A stretch of 64,000 nucleotides of DNA from NCBI GenBank assembly GCA_963712595.1, contig CAVQIM010000005.1, forward strand, positions 1 through 64,000, given 5' to 3'. Shown one piece after another: positions 52,229 to 60,035 of the stretch (the first letter of the stretch is position 1; each line of letters begins with the position of its first letter). Source of the stretch: VRUE01 sp963712595. Its GTDB lineage: Bacteria; Actinomycetota; Thermoleophilia; Solirubrobacterales; 70-9. Below the pieces are notes generated by a model. That model had not been told where the DNA came from, did not search any database, and was given only the letters and a program-made list of their open reading frames with translations. The translations under genes were made by a program, and so were the position numbers.

Positions 52229-53569
52229 ATGGAGGCAGCGACCACAACCGCTCCCCGGCCGGCGACCCGGCCAGTGGAGCGACGGCTTCCGCCCGGCCCG
52301 CCGCTGCCGGTGCCGATCCAGACCGCGATCTGGTCGCGCCAGGCGCGGCGCATGCTCTACTCCTGCCAGGACCGTTACGGCGACGTCTTCACGATTCGCC
52401 TCGCCCACGAGGGGACCTGGGTGATACTCGCCGACCCGGCGGCGATCAAGCAGGTCTTCACCGGCGACCCGCGCGTCTTCCACGCCGGCGAGGGCAATCA
52501 GATCCTCGCCCCGATCCTCGGCCGCAACTCGGTCCTCGTCCTCGACGAGAAGCCGCACATGAGCCAGCGCAAGCTCCTGCTGCCGCCCTTCCACGGCGAG
52601 CGGATGCAGGGCTACGAGGCGACGATGCGGGAGATCGCCGAGCGGGAGATCGAGGGCTGGCCCACCGGCGTCCCCCACAAGCTGCGCCCGCGGATGCAGG
52701 CGATGACGCTGGAGATCATCCTGCGCACCGTCTTCGGCGTGCGCGAGGGGGGGAGGATGCGCGAGCTGCGCGGGGCGCTGCGCGACTTCCTCGATCTCAC
52801 CACCAATCCACGCCTGCTCCTCCCGGTCCTGCTGGTCGGGCCCGGACGGGTCCGCGGGCTCGGCCCCTTCCGGCGCCGCATCGACCGCGTCGATGCGTTG
52901 ATCTACGCCGAGATCGCCGAGCGCCGCCGCGCGGCCGACCTCGAGGAGCGCGACGACGTGCTCTCGATGCTGATCGAGGCCCGCCACGAGGACGGCAGCC
53001 CGATGAGCGACGAGGAGATGCGCGACGAGCTGCTCACCCTGCTCGTCGCCGGCCACGAGACGACGGCGACGTCGCTCGCCTGGGCCGCGGAGCGCCTTGC
53101 TCGCCACCCGGACAAGCTCGAACGGCTGCGCGCCGAGGTCAAGGAGGGCACCGGCGAGTACATGACGGCGACGATCCAGGAGACGCTGCGCCTGCGCCCT
53201 GTGATCTCGATCGTCCTGCGCCGACTCACCGAGCCGGTCGAGATTGGGGGCCACGAGCTGCCGGCCGGCGTCTCGGTGGCCCCCTGCGTCTACCTCGCCC
53301 ACCGCAACCCCGAGGTCTACCCCGAACCGGACCGCTTCCTCCCGGAGCGCTTCCTCGAGAACCCACCCGGCACCTACTCCTGGATCCCCTTCGGCGGTGG
53401 CGTCCGCCGCTGCCTCGGCGCCTCCTTCGCCCAGTTCGAGATGGCCGTCGTCCTCGAGGAGCTGCTCAAGCGCCACCGCATCCTCCCCGCCAATCCCAAG
53501 CCCGAGCGCGTCTTCCGCCGCGCGATCACCGAGACCCCGCGCCACGACGCCGAGGTCATTCTGAATTAA
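52229..53569 (+). CDS. Cytochrome P450
   Basis: 446 residues from ATG 52229. I-helix LLVAGHETTATSLAW, ExxR in ETLRLRP, PERF-type motif FLPERFLENPPG and the haem Cys loop FGGGVRRCLGASFAQFE. A soluble mono-oxygenase needing ferredoxin/reductase partners not seen nearby. The esterase across the divergent gap may act on the same substrate, which is inference. Confidence 0.95.
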   Translation: MEAATTTAPRPATRPVERRLPPGPPLPVPIQTAIWSRQARRMLYSCQDRYGDVFTIRLAHEGTWVILADPAAIKQVFTGDPRVFHAGEGNQILAPILGRNSVLVLDEKPHMSQRKLLLPPFHGERMQGYEATMREIAEREIEGWPTGVPHKLRPRMQAMTLEIILRTVFGVREGGRMRELRGALRDFLDLTTNPRLLLPVLLVGPGRVRGLGPFRRRIDRVDALIYAEIAERRRAADLEERDDVLSMLIEARHEDGSPMSDEEMRDELLTLLVAGHETTATSLAWAAERLARHPDKLERLRAEVKEGTGEYMTATIQETLRLRPVISIVLRRLTEPVEIGGHELPAGVSVAPCVYLAHRNPEVYPEPDRFLPERFLENPPGTYSWIPFGGGVRRCLGASFAQFEMAVVLEELLKRHRILPANPKPERVFRRAITETPRHDAEVILN

Positions 53570-53573
53570 CGCC

Positions 53574-53676
53574 CTGAGGGCGTAGAGCCAAGCAGGGGCG
53601 TGCACGCGGCGGAGCGACAGTGCTCTGAACGGCGCGCAGCCGCGGGCGCGGCCATGCCCCGGCTATACGCCCTCAG
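53574..53676. repeat. Variable-stem inverted repeat, copy 3 (diverged)
   Basis: 53574-53589 pairs with 53661-53676 (15 of 16). The 71-nt core starts AAGCAGGGGCGTGCACGCGG and ends ATGCCCC, mirroring the ends of copies 1 and 2 in reverse orientation (AAGC...ATGCGCC). The nrdJ stop lies in the right arm. Confidence 0.65.
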
Positions 53677-56510
53677 CCGCAGCCGGTGTTGTTGCCGCAG
53701 GACGAGCAGGTGTAGCAGGAGCCCGTGCGCTGCATCATGCCGCCGCACTGCTCGCAGGCTGGGCCGAGGTCGAGGCCGGACATCTTGGCCGGGACCACCG
53801 GTGGGGTTTCGGTGAAGGCCGCCGAGGCCGGGACCGCCTCGCCACCGCTGGCCTTCGCCTTCTCGGCGCCGTTGCCGTTGCCTGGCTTGGAGTGGCCGTT
53901 GCCGCCGCCGTTGGCCGGGCCGGCGGTGTCGCCGGTGTCGATGCCGAGCCCGAGCTGGGTCGTCTCGGCGTCGCGCTTGGCCCGCACCTCGGTGGTGAGG
54001 ATGCCGAGGTCCTCCAGCGTTTCGGTGTCCTCGATGAAGCGGCTCGCGACCCAGCGCATGATGTAGTCGGGCATCGACTTGGCGAAGGGGATCTCGGGGT
54101 TGCCGGTGATCCCCTCCGGCTCGAAGCGCATGTAGCTGAACTTGCGCACGAAGGTCTCCAGGGGCACGCCGTACTGGAGGCCGATCGAGATCGCGGTGGC
54201 GAAGGCGTTGAGCAGCCCGCGCATGGTCGATCCCTCCTTGCCGATGTCAGTGAGGAAGATCTCTCCGACCGAGCCATCCTCGTACTTGCCGGCGGTGATG
54301 TATCCCTCGTGGCCGGCGATCGAGAACTTGTGGGTGATCGACTCGCGCGTCTTCGGCATCCGCTTGCGCTCGGGGGGAGCGACGAGGGCCTCGGCCTCGG
54401 CGCCCTTTTCCTCCTGAGCGTCGGTGCGCAGCGCCTGCGCTGTCTTCGAGCCGTCGCGGTAGATCGCCAGCGCCTTGAGGCCGCCCTTCCAGCCGCGCGT
54501 GTAGGCGTCGGCGATGTCCTCCACCGTCGCCGTCTGGGGCAGGTTGACCGTCTTCGAGATCGCCCCCGAGATGAAGGGCTGGGTCGCCGCCATCATGTCG
54601 ATGTGGCCGGTGTGGGTGATCGCCCGCTCGCCGACCGCGACGTCGAAGACCGGCAGGTGCTCGTCCTTCAGTCCCGGGGCGCCGATGATCGTCGCGTTCT
54701 CGGCGATGTGGGCGTCGATCTGGTCGACCTCCGCCTCCGAGTAGCCCAGCGTGCGCAGCGCCAGCGGCACCGACTTGTTGACGATCGTCATCTGGCCGCC
54801 GCCGACCAGCTCCTTGAACTTGACCAGTGAGAAGTCGGGCTCGATCCCGGTCGTGTCGCAGTCCATCAAGAAGCTGATCGTCCCGGTCGGCGCCAGCACC
54901 GTCGCCTGCGCGTTGCGGTAGCCGTGCTCCTCGCCGAGCGCGACCGCCTCGTCCCAGGACCGCTGCGCCGCCGCCAACAGCTCGCCCTTGATCCCGGTGG
55001 CGTCGACGTCGTAGGAGGCGTCGCGGTGCATCCGCATCACCCCGTTGTGGGCGTCGCGGTTCTTGTCGTACTCCTCGTAGGGCCCGGTTGCCTCAGCCGA
55101 GATCAGCGCCGACTGGCGGTAGGCGCGGCCGGTCATCAGCGCCGTGATCGCGGCGGCGACGTTGCGGCCCTCGACCGAGTCGTAGGGCAGGCCGTCGGAC
55201 ATCAGCAGGGCGCCGAGGTTGGCGTAGCCGAGGCCGAGCTGGCGGAACTTGTTCGCGTTCTCGGTGATTCCCTCGGTCGGGTAGCTGGAGAAGCCGACCA
55301 CGATCTCCTGGGCGAGGAAGACGATGTCGACCGCGTGCTCGAAGTCCTCGACGTCGAAGCTGCCGTCCTCGCGGCGGAACTTCATCAGGTTGAGCGAGGC
55401 GAGGTTGCAGGCCGAGTCGTCGACGTGCATGTACTCGGAGCACGGGTTGGAGGCGTTGATCCGCCCCGACTCAGGACAGGTGTGCCAGCGGTTGATCGTG
55501 GTGTCGTACTGGATGCCGGGGTCGGCGCAGCGCCAAGCGGCGTCGGAGATCTGGTTCATCAGATCGCGTGCGTCGATGGTTTTGAGCACTTCGCCGCTGG
55601 TCCGCGCGGTCAGGCCCCAGTCATCGCCCGCCTCGACCGTCTCCATGAACTCGTCGGTGACCCGCACCGAGTTGTTGGCGTTCTGGTACTGGATCGAGGT
55701 GAAGCCCTCGCCGTCGATCGACATGTCGAAGCCGGCGTCACGCAGGGCCTCGGCCTTCTTCTCCTCGTCGGCCTTGCACCAGATGAAGTGCTCGATGTCG
55801 GGATGGTCGACGTCGAGCACGACCATCTTCGCCGCGCGCCGCGTCTTGCCCCCCGACTTGATCGTCCCCGCCCAGGCGTCGGCGCCGCGCATGAAGCTGA
55901 CCGGGCCGCTTGCGGTGCCACCCTTTTTCAGCTGCTCTTCGGAGCCGCGGATGTTGGAGAGGTTGATCCCCGAGCCGGAGCCGCCGCGGAAGATCTTGCC
56001 CTCCTTGGTGTTCCAGTCGAGGATCGACTCCATGTTGTCTTCGACGCTGAGGATGAAGCAGGCCGAGCACTGCGGGCGCTCCTCGAAGCCGACGTTGAAC
56101 CAGACCGGCGAGTTGAAGGCCGCCTTCTGGTTGAGCAGGATGGAGGTCAGCTCGGCTTCGAAGGCATCGGCGTCCTCAGCCGAGGCGAAGTAGCCGCCCG
56201 TGCGCCCCCACTCGGAGATCGTCCCGGCGACGCGCCCGATCATCTGCTTGACCGAGGACTCGCGCTTCTCGCTGCCGAGCTGGCCGCGGAAGTACTTCTG
56301 GGCGACGATGTTCGTAGCGTTCTGCGACCAGCTCTTGGGGAACTCGACCCCGCGCTGCTCGAAGGCCGGGCTCTCCGGATTCCCGATCACCGCATCGCGC
56401 GTCTCCCACTCGATCTCGTCGAAGGGATGGGTCTCCGCAGTCGAGAATCGCCGCTCTATCGAGAGGCCCTTCAGACCGGTCTGGGGGGTGCTGGTGGCGG
56501 TCTTGGACAT
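53673..56510 (-). CDS. nrdJ: Class II ribonucleotide reductase (B12-dependent)
   Basis: 945 residues from ATG 56510, with AGGAGAAG upstream. Motifs: CSACFIL (C148, C151), SGSGINLSNIRG, AGTIKSGGKTRRAAKM, NPCSEYMHVDDSACNL and LAPTGTISFLMDCDTTG. A Gly/Asn-rich linker (GGGNGHSKPGNGNG) leads to a C-terminal Cys cluster (CEQCGGMMQ...CYTCSSCGNNTGCG), typical of class II enzymes that are re-reduced by thioredoxin. It makes dNTPs from NTP/NDP with adenosylcobalamin. I saw no obvious B12 riboswitch upstream. Confidence 0.95.
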   Translation of the reverse strand: MSKTATSTPQTGLKGLSIERRFSTAETHPFDEIEWETRDAVIGNPESPAFEQRGVEFPKSWSQNATNIVAQKYFRGQLGSEKRESSVKQMIGRVAGTISEWGRTGGYFASAEDADAFEAELTSILLNQKAAFNSPVWFNVGFEERPQCSACFILSVEDNMESILDWNTKEGKIFRGGSGSGINLSNIRGSEEQLKKGGTASGPVSFMRGADAWAGTIKSGGKTRRAAKMVVLDVDHPDIEHFIWCKADEEKKAEALRDAGFDMSIDGEGFTSIQYQNANNSVRVTDEFMETVEAGDDWGLTARTSGEVLKTIDARDLMNQISDAAWRCADPGIQYDTTINRWHTCPESGRINASNPCSEYMHVDDSACNLASLNLMKFRREDGSFDVEDFEHAVDIVFLAQEIVVGFSSYPTEGITENANKFRQLGLGYANLGALLMSDGLPYDSVEGRNVAAAITALMTGRAYRQSALISAEATGPYEEYDKNRDAHNGVMRMHRDASYDVDATGIKGELLAAAQRSWDEAVALGEEHGYRNAQATVLAPTGTISFLMDCDTTGIEPDFSLVKFKELVGGGQMTIVNKSVPLALRTLGYSEAEVDQIDAHIAENATIIGAPGLKDEHLPVFDVAVGERAITHTGHIDMMAATQPFISGAISKTVNLPQTATVEDIADAYTRGWKGGLKALAIYRDGSKTAQALRTDAQEEKGAEAEALVAPPERKRMPKTRESITHKFSIAGHEGYITAGKYEDGSVGEIFLTDIGKEGSTMRGLLNAFATAISIGLQYGVPLETFVRKFSYMRFEPEGITGNPEIPFAKSMPDYIMRWVASRFIEDTETLEDLGILTTEVRAKRDAETTQLGLGIDTGDTAGPANGGGNGHSKPGNGNGAEKAKASGGEAVPASAAFTETPPVVPAKMSGLDLGPACEQCGGMMQRTGSCYTCSSCGNNTGCG

Positions 56511-56645
56511 CAAACTTCTCCTCTCGCGGCGACTTTCAGGGGTGACTTCCCAGGATTGCCTTTGGCGCGGACGGAACCCATGCCAATCCACGCCTGCTAC
56601 GCACGACTGCGAAAGATCTATTGCAATTCGTTTGCTCTCACATGG

Positions 56646-56651
56646 TGTCAA
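56646..56651 (-). promoter_or_regulatory. Candidate -35 element for nrdJ
   Basis: TTGACA on the minus strand lies in an AT-richer block ~136 bases before nrdJ. No convincing -10 at ideal spacing was found. Confidence 0.3.
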
Positions 56652-56685
56652 TCCCGCAATGTCGGCAGAAAGAGCGGGGTACGCT

Positions 56686-57447
56686 ATGTGCATGGTTGAA
56701 GATCTGCGCAGGGGCGCGGAGCGAATGGGCGAGCGGGCGACCGCGGCGAGAGATGCAGCGGTTGAGAGGGCCGAGGCCGCCAAGGATGCGGCCAGCGAGG
56801 CGATTGCCGCGGTCAAGCCGAGGCTGCGCGGCGTCTCCCACGAGTGGGCCTTCTTCGTCTCGCTCTTCCTCGGCGGCGCCCTGATCGTCGCCGCCAAGAC
56901 ACCGGAGGCGACGCTCGCCGTGGCGATCTACGCGGTCAGCCTCTCCGCCCTGCTCGGCACCAGCGCCCTCTACCACCGGGTCAACTGGACCCGGCCCAAC
57001 GTGCGGCGCTGGATGCGCCGCCTCGATCACTCGATGATCTTCTTCCTCATCGCCGGCACCTACACGCCCTTCGCCCTGCTCGTCCTCGACGGCCCGCTCG
57101 CCGACGCGATCCTGGTTGTCGTCTGGGCCGGCGCGATCGCCGGCGCCGTCGTCGAGATGGTCTGGATCGAACACCCCAAGTGGGTTGCGGCGCTGATCTA
57201 CATGTCGCTCGGCTGGGTTGCCGCGATCGCCTTCCCCGGCCTCTGGGACGAGATGGGCGTCGCCGGCACCCTGCTCGTCGCCGCTGGGGGGCTGCTCTAC
57301 ACCGCCGGCGCCGTCGTCTACGCGACCCAGCGCCCCAACCCCAACCCCCGCGTCTTCGGCTACCACGAGGTCTTCCACCTCCTCGTCATCGCCGCCGCCG
57401 CAGCCCACTTCGCCGCAGTCGCCTTCTTCGCCCTCCCGGCCGCCTGA
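56686..57447 (+). CDS. Hemolysin III-like (YqfA/PAQR-related) membrane protein
   Basis: 253 residues from ATG 56686 (GCGGGG six bases upstream); ATG 56692 is an alternative. An amphipathic Ala/Glu helix (residues ~12-45) precedes seven helices. Family motifs: SALYHRVNW, LDHSMIFFLIAGTYTPF and HEVFHLLVIAAAAAHF, with metal-ligand-like His and Ser/Asp. Family proteins are related to PAQR receptors; haemolysis is not implied. Confidence 0.9.
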   Translation: MCMVEDLRRGAERMGERATAARDAAVERAEAAKDAASEAIAAVKPRLRGVSHEWAFFVSLFLGGALIVAAKTPEATLAVAIYAVSLSALLGTSALYHRVNWTRPNVRRWMRRLDHSMIFFLIAGTYTPFALLVLDGPLADAILVVVWAGAIAGAVVEMVWIEHPKWVAALIYMSLGWVAAIAFPGLWDEMGVAGTLLVAAGGLLYTAGAVVYATQRPNPNPRVFGYHEVFHLLVIAAAAAHFAAVAFFALPAA

Positions 57448-57456
57448 GAACAGTGC

Positions 57457-57503
57457 TTCCGGTGCGCCTTATGTGGTCATAGACCACATAAGGCGCACCG
57501 GAA
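57457..57503. repeat. ~47-bp hairpin repeat family, copy 2
   Basis: A perfect 21-bp stem (57457-57477 with 57483-57503) starting TTCCGGTGCGCCTTATGTGG, with loop CATAG. It separates two convergent genes and is nearly identical to copy 3. Confidence 0.9.
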
Positions 57504-57507
57504 CGAC

Positions 57508-58068
57508 TTAGGCGGCTACGAGCTCGGCCTCGATCTCGGCCTGGGCGACCAGCTCGGCGAGGAGTTCCTCGAGCTGCTCTGACTGCTGGGGGGAGAGGTC
57601 GAGGCGATCAGCCCTGAGCAGGTCCTTGGCGTGGCTGACCGGCAGCTCCGCCTCGACCACGCGGCCGCCCATCGCGGAGAGGACCTTGCGCAGCTCGGCC
57701 TGGGCCCAGACGGCGCCGAACATGCCGGTCGAGGCGCCGATCGCCGCCGCCGGCTTGCCGTTGAGGGCGCTCTTGCCGGCTGGGCGCGAGACCCAGTCGA
57801 GCGCGTTCTTGAGCTGGCCCGGGATCGAGTGGTTGTACTCGGGGGTCGCGATCAGGACCGCGTCGGCCTCGCGCACGGCCTCGCGCAGTGCCTCGACGAC
57901 CTCGGGCGTGGTCGCCGCGTCGACATCCTCGTCGTAGGGGGGCACCTCGCGCAGCCGCTCGAACTCGACCAGCTCGGCGCCTGCGGGCAGCCGCTCGGCG
58001 GCCGCCCGCAGCAGGGCGCTGTTCAGCGAGCCGCGCCGCAGGCTGCCGGATATGCCCAGGACCCGCAT
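57508..58068 (-). CDS. NADPH-dependent FMN reductase
   Basis: 186 residues from ATG 58068. Flavodoxin-like fold with GISGSLRRGSLNSALLR (phosphate loop), ATPEYNHSIPGQLKNALDW and KPAAAIGASTGMFG. Reduces FMN or quinone-like compounds with NAD(P)H. It follows the YceI-like gene by 2 bases and the pair is likely controlled by the divergent MarR-type gene. Confidence 0.9.
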   Translation of the reverse strand: MRVLGISGSLRRGSLNSALLRAAAERLPAGAELVEFERLREVPPYDEDVDAATTPEVVEALREAVREADAVLIATPEYNHSIPGQLKNALDWVSRPAGKSALNGKPAAAIGASTGMFGAVWAQAELRKVLSAMGGRVVEAELPVSHAKDLLRADRLDLSPQQSEQLEELLAELVAQAEIEAELVAA

Positions 58069-58070
58069 CG

Positions 58071-58622
58071 CTACTCGGTCTCCTCGACCAGCTCCAGCTC
58101 GACCGCGATCTCGACCTCGTAGTCGAGCACCTGGCCACCGCTCGGCAGCTCGGCGTTCCAGTCGAGCCCGAAGCTGCGGCGGTCGACGGTGGTGGCGACC
58201 GAGAGGCCGACGCGAGCGTTGCCGGCGAGGTCGGCGCCCAGCTGGCCGAACCTGCCGCTCGCCTCCACCTCACGTCGCGCGCCGCGAATCTCCAGCTCGC
58301 CGCGCAGCGACACCGATCCGTCGTCCCCGACGCTCAGCTCGCTCGACTCGAAGCGAAGCTGCGGGTAGCGGCCCGCATCGAAGAAATCCGGCGAGAGGAG
58401 GTGGCCCTTGAGCTGCTCCTCGTCGATCTCGATGCTGGCGACGTCGACCGCGCCCTCGAGTCGGGGCTCCTCGCCGCCGCTGAGTCGGGCCTCGTAAGCA
58501 GCGAAGCCGCTGCGGAAGGCCGCCACCCCGTTGTGGGTGATCGCAAAGGTGATCGAAGAGTGGACGGGGTCCACCGCGTACGTGCCCGCCGGTGCCTGCT
58601 GCTTGACGGTCTGTGTGCTCAT
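58071..58622 (-). CDS. YceI-family protein (lipocalin-like)
   Basis: 183 residues from ATG 58622, with GGAAGG upstream. YceI pattern: GTYAVDPVHSSITFAITHNGVAAFRSGF in pieces, VDVASIEIDEEQLKGHLLSP, FDAGRYPQLRFES and FGLDWNAELPSGG. No signal peptide, so cytosolic; family members bind isoprenoids such as octaprenyl compounds. Its predicted promoter (TTGTAT, 16 bases, TAAGAT on the minus strand) overlaps MarR-like palindromes. Confidence 0.9.
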   Translation of the reverse strand: MSTQTVKQQAPAGTYAVDPVHSSITFAITHNGVAAFRSGFAAYEARLSGGEEPRLEGAVDVASIEIDEEQLKGHLLSPDFFDAGRYPQLRFESSELSVGDDGSVSLRGELEIRGARREVEASGRFGQLGADLAGNARVGLSVATTVDRRSFGLDWNAELPSGGQVLDYEVEIAVELELVEETE

Positions 58623-58690
58623 CTCTCTGTCCTTCCCGTAGTTCGTTGCCGTTCAAATGATTGACGCAGAAACAATCTTAGCAGAAATAC

Positions 58691-58717
58691 TTGTTAATAC
58701 AACTATTGTCAGGACAA
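58691..58717. promoter_or_regulatory. Tandem MarR-like operators
   Basis: TTGTTAATACAA (58691-58702) and TTGTCAGGACAA (58706-58717), each TTGT/ACAA or TTGTC/GACAA symmetric, start 15 bases apart in an AT-rich divergent gap. The first overlaps the YceI-gene -35/-10 region. Confidence 0.65.
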
Positions 58718-58741
58718 CGGTTATCTGCGAAGATCGGAGGC

Positions 58742-59212
58742 GTGAACTCGCAGGTGACAGCGAAGCCGCCCCGCAGCGCTCATGGCGAGGCGTGGGGCGC
58801 CCTCTCCCGCACCCACGCGGCGATCGCCCAGCGCCTGCAGGAGGCGCTCGCCGCCGCCGACTTCCCACCACTGCCGTGGTACGAGGTCCTCGCCACGGTG
58901 GCCGAGGCGCCGGAGGAGCGGATGAAGATGGGGGACTTGGCGGAGGCGCTGGTGATCACCCGCGGCGGCCTCACCAAGCTCGTCGACCGCCTGGTCAAGG
59001 CCGGCCTGTTGGAGCGGACCTTCTGCGAGACCGATCGCCGCGTCAGCTACGCGACGCTGACGTCCGCCGGCCGCGACCTGCTCGACGAAATGCGCCCGGT
59101 TGTGATCGCCGAGCTGAAAGTTGCTTTCGCGGCGCAGCTCAGCGCCGCCGAAGCCGATGCGCTGCGCGCGACGCTCGAGCGCGTCCGCGTCTCCGCCTGC
59201 GGCACGGACTAG
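58742..59212 (+). CDS. MarR-family transcriptional regulator
   Basis: 156 residues from GTG 58742 (GTG 58754 is possible; GGAGG sits at 58736-58740). Winged helix: MKMGDLAEALVITRGGLTKLVDRLVKAGLLERTFCETDRRVSYATLT, given here only as its key parts MGDLAEAL, RGGLTKLVDRL and DRRVSYATLT. The position suggests it represses itself and the divergent YceI/FMN reductase pair in response to a small aromatic ligand or oxidant. Confidence 0.88.
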   Translation: MNSQVTAKPPRSAHGEAWGALSRTHAAIAQRLQEALAAADFPPLPWYEVLATVAEAPEERMKMGDLAEALVITRGGLTKLVDRLVKAGLLERTFCETDRRVSYATLTSAGRDLLDEMRPVVIAELKVAFAAQLSAAEADALRATLERVRVSACGTD

Positions 59213-59213
59213 C

Positions 59214-59260
59214 TTCCGGTGCGCTTTATGTGGTCATAGACCACATAAAGCGCACCGGAA
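59214..59260. repeat. ~47-bp hairpin repeat family, copy 3
   Basis: A perfect 21-bp stem (59214-59234 with 59240-59260), TTCCGGTGCGCTTTATGTGG at its start, loop CATAG. It differs from copy 2 by one compensated base pair (C-G to T-A in the stem). Confidence 0.9.
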
Positions 59261-59264
59261 CGGG

Positions 59265-60011
59265 TCAGGCCAAGGTGGCGGTCGCGCGCTCCTTGGCGAC
59301 CTCGATCAGCTCCAGCAGCTCGGGCTCTAGCCCGTCGCGAATCAGCTGCACCGGGTCGGGATCGCCGTTGACGATCCCCTCGAAGAACTCCTTGCGGTCT
59401 TGGTAGGTCGGCAGCGTCCCCTTGGCCCAACCGCGGGCGTCGTTGAGGATCACCGCGAGGCGGGCGTACTCCTCGCCGAAGAGCTCGGAGATCTCGCGCT
59501 TCATCCGCTTCGCCAGCGCCGGTGAGGCGCCGGCGGTGGAGATCGCGATCGCCAGCGGGCCGGTGCGCACGATCGCCGGCAGGATGAAGTTGCACAGCGG
59601 TGGCACGTCGACCACGTTGACCAGCATCGCCCGCTTCTCGGCGTCGTCGAAGACGCCGATGTTGACCTCGCTGTCGTCGGTGGCGGCGATGACCATGAAG
59701 ACGCCCTCGAGGTCCTCCGCCCCGGAGTAGGGCCGCTTCTCCCACGGGATCGAGCCCTCGGTCGCGAGGCGCTCCAGCTCGGGATGGGCCAGCGGCGCGA
59801 TCAGGGTCACATCGGCGTCGCAGGCGAGCAGACCCTCGACCTTCTCGAGGCCGATGTCGCCGCCGCCGACCACCAGGCAGCGCCGTCCCTTCAGCTTCAG
59901 GCAGGCGATGTAGAAGGGCGTCTCCAGCATGTCGCGCACGCACGACTGGTCGCAGATCCCCTTGCGCAGCTGGCAGACGCACTCCTTGCCGGCATAGGCC
60001 TGAGCGGGCAT
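59265..60011 (-). CDS. Siroheme synthase, precorrin-2 dehydrogenase/ferrochelatase
   Basis: 248 residues from ATG 60011, with a -10-like box just upstream. NAD-binding motif RRCLVVGGGDIGLEKVEGLL, then VIAATDDSEVN, VNVVDVPPLCNFILPA, AISTAGASPALAKRMKREI. It oxidises precorrin-2 and inserts iron to make sirohaem. The N-terminus has an extra Cys-rich leader (CVCQLRKGICDQSC, residues 11-24) not usual in the family. Convergent with the MarR gene across the hairpin. Confidence 0.87.
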   Translation of the reverse strand: MPAQAYAGKECVCQLRKGICDQSCVRDMLETPFYIACLKLKGRRCLVVGGGDIGLEKVEGLLACDADVTLIAPLAHPELERLATEGSIPWEKRPYSGAEDLEGVFMVIAATDDSEVNIGVFDDAEKRAMLVNVVDVPPLCNFILPAIVRTGPLAIAISTAGASPALAKRMKREISELFGEEYARLAVILNDARGWAKGTLPTYQDRKEFFEGIVNGDPDPVQLIRDGLEPELLELIEVAKERATATLA

Positions 60012-60018
60012 GAACTAA

Positions 60019-60024
60019 AGCCTA
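60019..60024 (-). promoter_or_regulatory. -10-like box of siroheme synthase gene
   Basis: TAGGCT on the minus strand ends 7 bases before ATG 60011. Confidence 0.4.
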
Positions 60025-60035
60025 GTGACCCGGGG

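Noticed and set aside
56511..56685. Cobalamin riboswitch upstream of nrdJ
   Set aside because: Expected for a B12-dependent enzyme's neighbourhood, but no B12 box (GCCACTG-like) or suitable fold was found; class II nrdJ usually is not B12-riboswitch controlled.
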